Below, piece by piece: positions 52,218-61,700 of a stretch of DNA of 64,000 nt. A program made the translations under genes and the position numbers. Position 1 is the first letter of the stretch. Every line of letters begins with the position of its first letter. The DNA is taken from assembly GCA_963678445.1 (NCBI GenBank), contig OY782877.1:3534001-3598000 (forward strand). The letters are read 5' to 3'. The notes beneath the pieces are model-generated. The model did no database searches. It was not told where the DNA came from and saw only the letters and a list, made by a program, of their open reading frames with translations. The stretch is from G963678445 sp963678445. Lineage in GTDB: Bacteria; Hydrogenedentota; Hydrogenedentia; Hydrogenedentales; G963678445.

Positions 52218-54387
52218 AGAAACCTTCCCTATGAAAAAAAATAAACAGCAGCCCCCCCATCGCTGTGTTAAAACCCTTGAAGTATCCCCTTTCCCATGGC
52301 GTGTAAAACGATACGTTTTTATCCTACTCTTTCTATTCCCGTTTTTCTGCATTGCAGACACACAAGAACCTGCACTCGTAAATATTAAAAGCGCGGCCCC
52401 CATGCCCATGTCCGCCATTATCTCCATGATCTCCGATATGACGGGGCTTAATATTGTTGCTACAGAAAGTGTCGGCAAGACGAATGTAATCGCCAATGCT
52501 CGTGGTCTCTCGGCTTTAGAGGTGCTGAAACATATCGCACTGGTACATGATTTTCGCGTTATAAAAGAAGAAGACGGCGTCATTCTGTTACTTACGGCCC
52601 AAGAATGCCAAGTATCCAAAAACTGCCCCTGTTCAACACGTGTATTCCCACTTGTAAACATACCCGTCACCACAATGCTGGAGACCATTAAATCTTATTT
52701 GAGCGAAACAGGTTCTGTAAGCGTGAACCCGGAAACTAACCAACTCGTCGTCTCTGACAGAGAAGAAATCCTCACACAAATAGAAAAAGCCATTGCCGCC
52801 CTAGATCAACAGCTTACCACCGCCGTATTCGAGACAAATGAGATTAGCTCACAAGATGCCGCTACGCTGCTCAAAACCATCGTGCAACCTCCCGGAACCA
52901 TAGAGACCGACACCGAAGGTCGTTTTATCACGGTTACCGACACCCCAAAAAACATACAGCGTGTACAAACCGCATTGCGAAAACTGGATACCCCACCCGA
53001 CCTGTTCACCGAAACCTTTATGTTAAAACATGCTTCCTGCGAAGAAATCGGGGTTACCGTACGTGAACTTTTTGACCAAACCATCAAAAAAACATCACAA
53101 AACAAGATACAGCAAGGTAATAACCAAAACTACTCATCCTCGGAGCGTTCTAAACAACAACAGCAGAGTATGAAAGAAAACAGCGACAATAGTAGCAGTA
53201 CAAAAAATAACAACAGCCCAAACCCATCCTCAGTCATGACCTTGCGCGCATTCGCATTGGGAGAAAAAGGCTCCGTAGTCATTGATTCACGTAACAACGC
53301 CATCATAGTTACCGCCGAAACAGAATTCATCAAACGGCTACGTGGTATTATCCACTCTATGGACACAGAGCTACCGCCCTTCAATTACACATTTGCCTTC
53401 GCGGAAATGGAGACCTTGCTACTAGAAGAAAAACTTCCTGCACTCTTGTGTACACGTGGAGAAAGCTACCACATCGACAAAGATAACCACACCGTCAGTT
53501 TCTTCACTACTCCCAATCGCGCCAATGTCATACTCGACTTATTCAAAGAATGGGACAAGAAACCCGAACAAGTCATTATCGAAGCAAAGCTACTTTCTGT
53601 AAGTGACAATGCGGTTAAAGCCCTTGGGTTAAACTTCACTGCTCAAAAAGAAAAGAAGCGCCCCTATACCGACCCCGTGATAACCCACGAAGGGTTAATC
53701 AATCTGGCGCCAGTAGTGACTGCAGGCTCTCCCATTTCCGAGCTCAGCATTGGTGCATTAGCGACTTCAGACTACAACCTTTTCATCCGCGCAATAACCT
53801 CAGACAGCGAAACCAGGATACTTACGGAACCACGCATCGCCACACTGAACAACAAGGCCGCTTCGTTCTCCGATGCCAGACAAGAACCCTATACAGTTGT
53901 AACCGTTGACGGTACCACCAATACCGTATTAGAAGATGTTCGTTTTCTTGATGTTGGTGTAATTCTTGAAGTCCTTCCCCACGTAAATGACCACGACGAA
54001 ATTAAACTCGACATAATGCTCAAACTCAGCCATCTCGTCGAAATCCGAGATAACTACCCCGTAGTTGACACCACAATAGCCCAAGCCACAAGCCGCACCC
54101 CCCATGGACAACCTGTACTACTGGGCGGTCTGAAACTACGCAGCACACTTGAACAACGCCAAGGCGTTCCCCTCCTCAAAGACATTCCCCTCGTCGGAAG
54201 GCTTTTCCGAAACCTGGATAGGGATAAAACCAACCGCCAACTCATTCTCATTGTTACACCCTATATCGAAGAGGAGGGTCGAAAACCTGAGTCCCCCCTT
54301 ATCGATATACTCGAAGAAGAAGAGTACCTGCTGGAAAGTGAAATCAAAAACATCTCGCGCCAGCCAGGTTCTATAGAAGCCCCTTGA
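52189..54387 (+). CDS. gspD: Type II secretion secretin GspD
   Basis: 732 residues from ATG 52189; ATG 52231 is an alternative and keeps the signal segment (RYVFILLFLFPFFCIA). N0/N1-type domains follow: MISDMTGLNIVATESVG and EVLKHIALVHDFRV, then SVSVNPETNQLVVSDREE. An unusual Gln/Asn/Ser-rich linker (residues about 300-350) precedes the last N domain. The secretin core has LTEPRIATLNNKAASFSDA and, near 659, VPLLKDIPLVGRLFRN, diagnostic of GspD. It forms the outer-membrane channel. The last gene of the operon. Confidence 0.9.
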   Translation: MEMQFKLHSKETFPMKKNKQQPPHRCVKTLEVSPFPWRVKRYVFILLFLFPFFCIADTQEPALVNIKSAAPMPMSAIISMISDMTGLNIVATESVGKTNVIANARGLSALEVLKHIALVHDFRVIKEEDGVILLLTAQECQVSKNCPCSTRVFPLVNIPVTTMLETIKSYLSETGSVSVNPETNQLVVSDREEILTQIEKAIAALDQQLTTAVFETNEISSQDAATLLKTIVQPPGTIETDTEGRFITVTDTPKNIQRVQTALRKLDTPPDLFTETFMLKHASCEEIGVTVRELFDQTIKKTSQNKIQQGNNQNYSSSERSKQQQQSMKENSDNSSSTKNNNSPNPSSVMTLRAFALGEKGSVVIDSRNNAIIVTAETEFIKRLRGIIHSMDTELPPFNYTFAFAEMETLLLEEKLPALLCTRGESYHIDKDNHTVSFFTTPNRANVILDLFKEWDKKPEQVIIEAKLLSVSDNAVKALGLNFTAQKEKKRPYTDPVITHEGLINLAPVVTAGSPISELSIGALATSDYNLFIRAITSDSETRILTEPRIATLNNKAASFSDARQEPYTVVTVDGTTNTVLEDVRFLDVGVILEVLPHVNDHDEIKLDIMLKLSHLVEIRDNYPVVDTTIAQATSRTPHGQPVLLGGLKLRSTLEQRQGVPLLKDIPLVGRLFRNLDRDKTNRQLILIVTPYIEEEGRKPESPLIDILEEEEYLLESEIKNISRQPGSIEAP

Positions 54388-54470
54388 TATCTGAGATGAC
54401 GATAGATGTATACACACGATTACCACGAAAAAGACAAACAGGAAAATAGCATAGATTTTATGCTGAGTCG

Positions 54471-55001
54471 CTAATCAAACGAATGGTCGTCTTTCTTCTC
54501 GGGTGCAAAGCCCCGGAAGACGCCAGCGGAATACTCCCGCTGATGCGTGCGCACCCATACCGCGGTCGTGTTCAGGCCCATAGCCTCGGCGATCCGCGCG
54601 ACCGCGGGCCAGTCGAGCATGTTCGTGCGCCCGTCGCGCCGGACGGTCTCCAGGTCGTCGAGCACCTCGCGGGGGAGGAAGACCGGCCCCGGGTCTTCGA
54701 GGGTGAACGCGATGTCGGCCTCGTCTATCTTGTCCGCCACAAACTCGACGTAGCCGTGCGCAGCCAGGGCTCTGAGGAAGTCCGCGGCGCGTTCTTCTGC
54801 CGTGCCGCCGCGCACGGGCGGCTTGTTCGGCAGTCGGGCCAGAAGCCCTTCCATGTACTCGTCGGGCGTCTGCCGGGCCGTGAAGGGCGTTTGTGCGCGC
54901 ATCTGTTCGACCAGCGCGAGGCAGTCCGGCCCTTCGATGACCTGTCCGGGTTCCGGCACTGGACGCCCGTCCTTATCCGTGACGCGTATGATCATCTTCA
55001 T
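54471..55001 (-). CDS. Phage-type protein with DUF5049-like C-terminus
   Basis: Start ATG 55001 has GGAGG upstream (MKMIIRVTDKDGRPVPEPG); 176 residues. The C-terminal stretch LDDLETVRRDGRTNMLDWPA, then VARIAEAMGLNTTAVWVR and YSAGVFRGF, matches the small DUF5049 domain found in many phages next to amidoligase genes. The N-terminal part is a short beta-rich piece of unknown role. It lies 14 bases after the amidoligase, so both are co-translated. Function unknown. Confidence 0.55.
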   Translation of the reverse strand: MKMIIRVTDKDGRPVPEPGQVIEGPDCLALVEQMRAQTPFTARQTPDEYMEGLLARLPNKPPVRGGTAEERAADFLRALAAHGYVEFVADKIDEADIAFTLEDPGPVFLPREVLDDLETVRRDGRTNMLDWPAVARIAEAMGLNTTAVWVRTHQREYSAGVFRGFAPEKKDDHSFD

Positions 55002-55015
55002 TGGTGTTCCTCCGT

Positions 55016-55942
55016 TCAGCATGCGGCCGCATGCGGTTGGGTTGCGGTTTCAGGCGCGGGCTGCGGCCGTCCGTTCTTGAAGGCGGCATCGCCCGGCATG
55101 TTGGCGAGCAGGTGCTTGCGCACCGCTTTGAATTCGTCCCCGATAAGGTTGAGGCGGAGCAGGAAGACGCGGAAGTCGTACTTGGCGCTGGCCGGGTCGA
55201 AGGCCCGCTTCCGGCTCGATGCCGCGCGTCCGTTGAGCGCCTTGGCGGCGAGGGCGAGGCAGAGCGTGATGTAGGCGCGGACCTTGCCGGCGTGGAGGGT
55301 CGCTTCGAACCAGCGGAACTCGACGGTGCCGCGGTACCAGACGTTGTGCAGATTCACGCCGTGATAGCGCGTCGGGCAATAGTGCTGCGGTTGCGCGTTG
55401 TGGTAGCCGTACCAGATTCGGTTGAGTTCGTCCTTGGTCTTCGGGCGCTGCCGCTCGACGCGGCGGATGAAGTCGTCGTTGACCGGGCGGGTGAAGCGCC
55501 GGAGCCGGTCCTGGCTGATGCCGAGGGCGTGCAGGATGAGCGGTTCCTGCTTGTAGACGCTCTTGGCGAGGTTGCCGAGGCGGCGTCCGTCGAAGGGCGC
55601 GGCGGCGATGTGGACGTGCATGCCGCACTGCATGTTTACACGCGCGCCGCAGCGGCGAATGGCGCGGACGACCTCCTGGAACTGCTTCATATCCGCGTAG
55701 CACAGGACCGGGGTTACGACCTCAGCGCGCAGGTTGAAGGGGACGTGGCTGAGCGAGGCGTCAGCAACCACCTTCCACCGCCGTCCGTGGAGGTCGACGA
55801 CCTCCCAAGGGTCGTAGCAACCAGGCTGGCCGATGTGCCGCACCGTGCCGCCGACCACCGAGTGGATGGCGCGGGCCACCTGTTCCCGCGACCTCTTGAC
55901 CGTTTCTATCTCGACCCCGAACCGTATCTCGCGCATGTCCAT
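55016..55942 (-). CDS. Putative amidoligase enzyme (glutamine-synthetase-like fold)
   Basis: Start ATG 55942 (MDMREIRFGVEIETVK) is preceded by GGAGCGAAGCG. 308 residues with three family motifs: FGVEIE near the N-terminus, CGMHVHIAAA in the middle and GTVEFRWFEATLH, the metal- and ATP-binding elements of the Amidoligase_2 family in the COOH-NH2 ligase superfamily. Such enzymes are predicted to form amide bonds between amino acids or on peptides, and phage copies are thought to modify cell-wall peptides or proteins. Intact and GC-rich; paired with the DUF5049 gene. Confidence 0.8.
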   Translation of the reverse strand: MDMREIRFGVEIETVKRSREQVARAIHSVVGGTVRHIGQPGCYDPWEVVDLHGRRWKVVADASLSHVPFNLRAEVVTPVLCYADMKQFQEVVRAIRRCGARVNMQCGMHVHIAAAPFDGRRLGNLAKSVYKQEPLILHALGISQDRLRRFTRPVNDDFIRRVERQRPKTKDELNRIWYGYHNAQPQHYCPTRYHGVNLHNVWYRGTVEFRWFEATLHAGKVRAYITLCLALAAKALNGRAASSRKRAFDPASAKYDFRVFLLRLNLIGDEFKAVRKHLLANMPGDAAFKNGRPQPAPETATQPHAAAC

Positions 55943-56244
55943 CGTCGCTTCGCTCCGTTGTGTTCTGTTTTCTTGTTCCTGGTGGCGGCTACCTCCGCCG
56001 CCCGGTGTACACATGAACGCTTGGTTCGGGGCCGGAAGTCAAGAAAATAAACACGCCGAATGGAAGCGCAACACATTGGAACGAAACAACATAGCGAATA
56101 TTCCCTGCGTTGCATCTGATAAGCTACGGAATTACCTACAAGGTGCTGAGCCGAAAGCGGATTTGCGTTTTATATGTGGGGTACGCATAATCGTCCCATT
56201 AATTAAACTCTATGAGAGATGGGAAAGGTCTAAGGAGAAACAGC

Positions 56245-56541
56245 ATGCCAATTGATGTCTCAGGAACAGCGGTCTTCGAATGCAAAAACTGTAAAAAAAA
56301 ACACCACATTGCTGCCCAGGAGACGGAATGGGAAATTGTGGAGTCGCATGGAAGGCAGATGCGCGCGGAGGCTCATCACGCGTCTCGGAAGGAATTCACA
56401 TGCGACGCCTGCGGAAATGAGATCGAAGTTGAAGTGAGTGCTTGGGAATACCCGGAAGGCGTGTTTAACCACTCTGACTACAGCTCAACTTCGGGCGCGG
56501 AAACGAAGCAAGAATGGGTGATTCAATTTCATTCGGATTGA
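56245..56541 (+). CDS. Small zinc-ribbon protein
   Basis: TAAGGAG lies 7 bases before ATG 56245, a strong ribosome site. 98 residues with two CxxC pairs (VFECKNCKKK, TCDACGNEIE) that should bind one zinc ion; the rest is charged and beta-rich. It faces opposite to the phage genes on both sides, so it is probably an inserted or moron gene. No closer function. Confidence 0.6.
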   Translation: MPIDVSGTAVFECKNCKKKHHIAAQETEWEIVESHGRQMRAEAHHASRKEFTCDACGNEIEVEVSAWEYPEGVFNHSDYSSTSGAETKQEWVIQFHSD

Positions 56542-56560
56542 ATCAGATTTGCTGCGCATT

Positions 56561-56794
56561 CTACAGTTCCCGATTGAGCCGCACCGTCCGCTGTTCCTCC
56601 CCCCGGATGCGGTCCAGCCGCGAGGCGCATGCCTGTGCCTCATCGTCCGGCAGTCCAAATTCTTGTTCGAGACGGGTGAGGCGCTTGTGTAGCAGTTCGG
56701 CCACCTCCGTGAAGTGGTCACGCACCAGGGCTTCGCGTTTCTCTCTCGGGGATGGGATGTACTCGGTCATCCCGCCGCGCTGTTTCACGAGCAT
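56561..56794 (-). CDS. Small helical phage protein
   Basis: ATG 56794 follows GGAGCGAAGCGA, the same leader as the amidoligase gene. 77 residues, charged and helical (REKREALVRDHFTEVAELLHKRLTRLEQEF, in two parts), no known family. Lies between the tail fibre remnant and the amidoligase in a minus-strand phage unit. Confidence 0.45.
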   Translation of the reverse strand: MLVKQRGGMTEYIPSPREKREALVRDHFTEVAELLHKRLTRLEQEFGLPDDEAQACASRLDRIRGEEQRTVRLNREL

Positions 56795-56833
56795 TCGCTT
56801 CGCTCCTTGTTGTTGGTTATTCTGTTGTTGCCT

Positions 56834-56882
56834 TCTGGTGCCTGGTTGCCGGAACTCTTCGAACCAGAAACCAGGCACCAGA
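56834..56882 (-). terminator. Hairpin between the tail fibre remnant and the next gene
   Basis: Arms TCTGGTGCCTGGTT (56834-56847) and AACCAGGCACCAGA (56869-56882) are exact complements, with a 21-base loop. On the minus strand it precedes the gene at 56794 and follows the tail gene by 15 bases. Could end or attenuate the tail transcript. Confidence 0.5.
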
Positions 56883-56897
56883 TAACCAGACACCCGT

Positions 56898-58566
56898 TTA
56901 CGCCAGTGTTGCTCCGAGCGTGTGGATGCGCGGATAGACCAGCGGTGTGCCGGTCATGGTCGCCTTGTAGCGGATGCGCTTGCCGGTGTCGTCGGTGAAA
57001 GTCCGGGACAACGTGTACTCGGTCCATTCGTAGGTTATGGGCCGCGTGTCGTTGATGGTCATGGCCTCCCAGGTGGCGCCGCCGTCGTTGCTGCAGAACC
57101 ACTGTATGGTCGTGCCGCTCGGGATATCCATCTGCGCATAGACCTTCGTCGACGCGACGCCCTGGGTGAGTTCGTTTTCGCGGGTGATGTAGGTTCCAGA
57201 CGTTTCGTTGAGGTAGCCGATAAGATTCACGTCTTTGAAGCTGAGCGCGGGCGTGTCGTTCTCAGCGATGGTGCTGAGGTGCACGCGCACGAGCACCTGG
57301 GGCGCGAGGTTTGGAAGACGCTCTTCCTCGGCGGGCACGATGGTATCCCACCGGTAGCACCGGTTTGCAATATCGCGATTCAAACGTTCTGCAAAACCGG
57401 CATCTTCACCCGCGACCGCAGGTTGCGCATATTGGGTGTGGCCCTGCCACCGCCGCCATCCGTCGAGTACTCCCAGAGCATGGTGCAGCCTTCGGGGATG
57501 GCGCTGTACTCGTCGATGTTGAGTTCGGAGAACTGCACGCCGGTGATGGGCTGAAACTGGACCACACCGTCGAGGTCGAAATCGGCGCCGTAGACTTTCA
57601 TGGTGAGGCTTTCTTCGGGAAGCGGTTCCCAGGCCTCGCCGTTCGCGCTTTCGAATAACGCACCCTCGGTGTAGTTGAGGCGGGCAATGGGGCCGTCTTC
57701 GCCCATTTCACCTAATTCAGCAACGCGTACGGCGTAGTAGGGACTTTCGCTGGCAATCACCAGCGCGTAACGTTGCCCGGCTTCCGCATAGAACGGATCG
57801 TCAAAAGTAATGCGGGTTTCGTTGTTGCAGGTTATGGTGCCTGGGACAATACTTGTTTCGGAAAAGACGGTCCCGTTGGGTAAGCCGGTGCGAGCCGCAC
57901 GGGCAAGATCGCATATCACGGTATCGGTATAACCTGAGCAATTCCCCGCGATTGCCATACGTATTAACGGAAGTGGCCCTGGCCACCGCCGTGCACCTGG
58001 ATACTAACTGCTTGTAAAGGATCGGCCTGGGTGAAGTAGATGCCGATGCCGGTAACGACCTGGTTGCGTTCGAAACGAAAGGTCTGGGCCAGTGGATCTA
58101 CGCGGGTGGGAAAGGTGCGGATCTTTCAAAGGCAGGCGGTAACGATGGTGCGGATGATACGTCTGAAGGCGCCCTCGCCTTGCGAGGCGGCCAGCTGGCT
58201 GCCTGCGCCGTCTTCCTCGCCACCCGCGACACGCAGAATACGGGAAATGTCCAGCGGCGCGTTGACGACGATGCCTACAGATGCTTCGTAGACGCCGTCG
58301 GTCATCCGCACGGTGCGGGTTCCATCACGCACGTCCGCCGGAATGGTGAACATGGCCGTGAGCGCGCCGGTGCTGTCGGTGCTAAGCTCGGAAAGGACCA
58401 GTTTACCGTCGCAGTAGATGGAGACGTCGGAGGCGTCCGGTGTAAAATGCATGGCGCGTACATGAATATCGGAGAAGCCGCGTCGGCCCGTATTGGGCGA
58501 TACTTCAATGCGTGCGCGAGGCTTTTCAAAGAGGGCGTATGGGTTGATGTTTCTTGAACCAGAACG
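56898..58566 (-). pseudogene. Phage tail fibre gene (DUF4815-like), broken by two stops and frame changes
   Basis: Minus strand, starting without a start codon near 58566: INPYALFEKPRARIEVSP, then TPDASDVSIYCDGKL. TGA at 58126-58128 interrupts, and the same frame continues with VDPLAQTFRFERNQVVTGIGIYF, the DPLAQTF hallmark of DUF4815-type tail fibres, to a second stop near 57965. The frame then changes for 57958-57380 (ITFDDPFYAEAGQRYALVIAS, ALFESANGEAWEPL) and again for 57383-56898 (IQWFCSNDGGATWEAMT). Each piece follows the expected order of one long protein, so a single gene has decayed and lost its 5' end. It lies downstream of tail protein I but is separated from it by the plus-strand gene at 58702. 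Confidence 0.65.
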
Positions 58567-58701
58567 CTAGGCTTGCTCAATTAGCCATTTTACGAAGTCT
58601 AGGAAACGTTACCAAAGGATCTTTGTTTTTTGCGCATTAATTCGATACTATGATGTAGAACTTTATTTCTAGAACAAAAGGCAGATCTAGAGGAGGGGGT
58701 T

Positions 58702-61700
58702 ATGGTAAGCAGACGAGATAAAACAAAAGCCAAGCGAGAGAAAAAGAAAATGAGACAACAAGAGGAAGCTCTGTGCCGTTTACTGATGAATTATGGAAAT
58801 AATCCATCACCACAGAGAACCGATAGTGCGCCTACCGACAGTCAGCTAAACACGCTTATAACTGCTATGGACAAAGAATTCGCAAGCGTTTCAGAAGGCA
58901 CTGTTGTGGACATAGGATGTGGGCATGGTGTGCTGCTAGAACGTCTCGCAGCGTTACCCAATTTCAAAGACCAAGCAGGCATGCTGTACTTTGGTATTGA
59001 TTATTCCGACTATCACGATGAAATTCTTACTCTAGCGCGTACACATAGAATGCATAGACGCGTTGACGTTGCTAGCATAGATGAATATGCTCAGATTTGG
59101 AAAGATTCGGCCAGAATCCCTTCTCCTTACTTTGTTTTTGTTCGTAATGTTCTACATGAATTAAGTTTTGATGCTACACGCGATCTGCTTTATACGATTT
59201 CAGAAAATTGCCCCACTGGTTCCCTGCTGGTTATTCAAGATCTTCTCGTTTTTCCTGAAGCTGAGCGAGGCAATGTATGCTGGCAACCTGAGCAGCTCAA
59301 ATTCTTAGTACATAAATGTGGTTTTCGAGTGGAGTCAGCCTGTCCTATCAAGACCAAATCTGGCAGTCGATGGTTCAACCTATTGGGACGACGAGAAGAT
59401 ACTTTACATCTGAAACCAAACAAGATTTACGAATTGATTGTGAAGTACCGCCGACAGCAGTGGGAAGAATGGAGCAAAGCCAACCCCTTGACCTGTAAGG
59501 GGCAGGATTTAAGTCAGGAACCTGTTTCGGTAATAGATTTTGATCTGCAATATGCTGCATTAACAATTCAGCTTCTGAATGCTGGTGCTTCTGATGTTAC
59601 AGCCCTCACGAAAGAACAGGAGAGCTTGTGCGCATGCAGAAATTTTGCGAGGCAGCTGTCCTCCACAGCAAGACGATGTGAGACACACATCGAAAATTTA
59701 AAACCTATTAAGCACTTCAAGGATCGTGCTAATAGCCTCGACGCTTTGCAGGCTTTTCTGAGTGGTCCTCATAGCGTAACTGTTATTACAGGACCTCCGT
59801 TAATGGGAAAGACTACCCTTACAAAGCATGTGCTTGCTACCTTCGAGCACGGTCGCATTCCTTGCTTTCTGGATCTTCAAACCACTACGACTGTCTGGAA
59901 TCTCATCGAAAACCTACTTTCCGAGATGGGGGTGCGCTTCTCCAATGAGATACTCTTGCGACTCAAACGGTTGAGCTTTTCTAGCATTGAATCCGAGCTC
60001 GAAAGTTTTATTAGTACTCAAGCTGCTAACTTTGTCTTCAGTTTTGATCATTGGGAACGTATAACAGAACCTGATGGTTGCCTTCATGATGAAGACATCA
60101 AGAGACTTGTACTGATCCTAGCGGAAACTAACGGAACGAAATTAATTATAACTAGCCGGTATGATATAGACACTTCGTTTATTGCATCCCACCTAGAGCC
60201 AACCTTGCAGCCGCCGGTAGGTCGATTCCCGCGTGAACCCCATCACGTTCCAAACGTGTTGGGTGCATTTTTAGGATGGCCATCCTATCCTCGTGAACTG
60301 ATTCAGGCAATAGATCGGCATCCACTTATGGCGGTTCTGGCCGCACTATATTTAAAGGAACGAGGAGCAGATGCGCTCAGCGAAAATAGTTTTCTTACTA
60401 ATCTTAGTGAGCATCTGCGTTCCGCCATCTTGGCTAAAATACTGAACGATCAGGCTCGCCCGGCGATTCAAGCGCTTTCAATGCTACGTTTGCCTGTGCC
60501 GCGAAGTCTACTTGTAGGACTCTCTTCACATGAAAGCGTAAGTGAGGCAGAAAAACTCGGATTAATAAATCCAGTTCCAGATTTACGCCGGGACGATTTA
60601 GTCGCTCTATTAGTACCTCTTAGACTTCAAATCGAAAATGATGCGGATTCCGAAATTTTCGCTAGTAACGAGTCGATAGATGAAAATTTCAGTGTTATTA
60701 TTGGTGACAATAAGTACTTTCATGAGAAAGCGGCCCGACAATTTGAGAAAGAATTCCGTCTTGACGGCGATGGAAAATGGCTTCGAGAGATGTACTATCA
60801 CCTTGTAGTGGGAGGTAATGAGGATATACTTAGGCATTTTGGTAATGTGTTTTGTTCTGAGCTTTCTGCTGCTGCAGACTACTGGTTTCGAACAAGTAAG
60901 GATTTTAAGCGTGCATTATGGGCCTACGAGAAAATCCGAGATTACGGCTATGATAAAACGCATATCCGAATGAGAATTGCGTCCTGCAAAATTCGTCTTA
61001 ACAGAGTCGCTGAGGGTGAGCGAGAATTTAATCTCCTTTTAAAACAGTATCCGAGAAGGGGTTTTTTTAGTGCGTACGTCGATGCTTTGCTTTCGGCAAG
61101 TCTCTACGAAAATGCCCTTTCAAAACTTGAGGAATTTAGCCAACTGGACTCTGAGTTTCCTTGGACGGCTGGTCAGTATGGAAGGGCCTACAGAGGTCTT
61201 CAGCAACATGAAAAAGCTATTCAAGCTTTTGGACGACAACTGCGGGTGAACAAAGAACCGGTTGTCTTCCAAAGCCTAGCAGGGGCCTATCACGCTTGGG
61301 GCGACACTGCTAATGAGAGGAAGACGCTCGAAGAAGGCTTGCGTCAATCCCCGACAAGCCGCCGTTTGAAGATAGCCTATGCTGCTTTGTTGGAAAGAAT
61401 TGGTAAATTGGAGGATGCGGCTAAAGATTTAAAAATACTTTTAGAGCGTAGCCCTTACGATGGGTGGATAATCCTACCCCTCGTGAAGGCACTCGCACGC
61501 CAGGGACAACAGCAAGAGGCAGAGTTAATATGGCGTAAAGCTTCCGGAAAGATTTGTCCCGATCACATGAATGTGATTATAGAGGCGGAAATATTTGCTC
61601 AGAAGGAAGAATTTGCATCGTCTATCTCTCTATTGCAAAGTATTATACATGATGATGAGCACTCCGGTGGTCAAAGATTGGAGTTGTTTTATCGCTGGGC

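Noticed and set aside
55001..56050. A 349-codon plus-strand open frame
   Set aside because: Antisense of the amidoligase, which carries the family motifs on the minus strand.
58180..58557. A plus-strand frame opposite the tail fibre remnant
   Set aside because: The minus strand gives the DUF4815-type sequence in continuous order; the plus frame has no motif.
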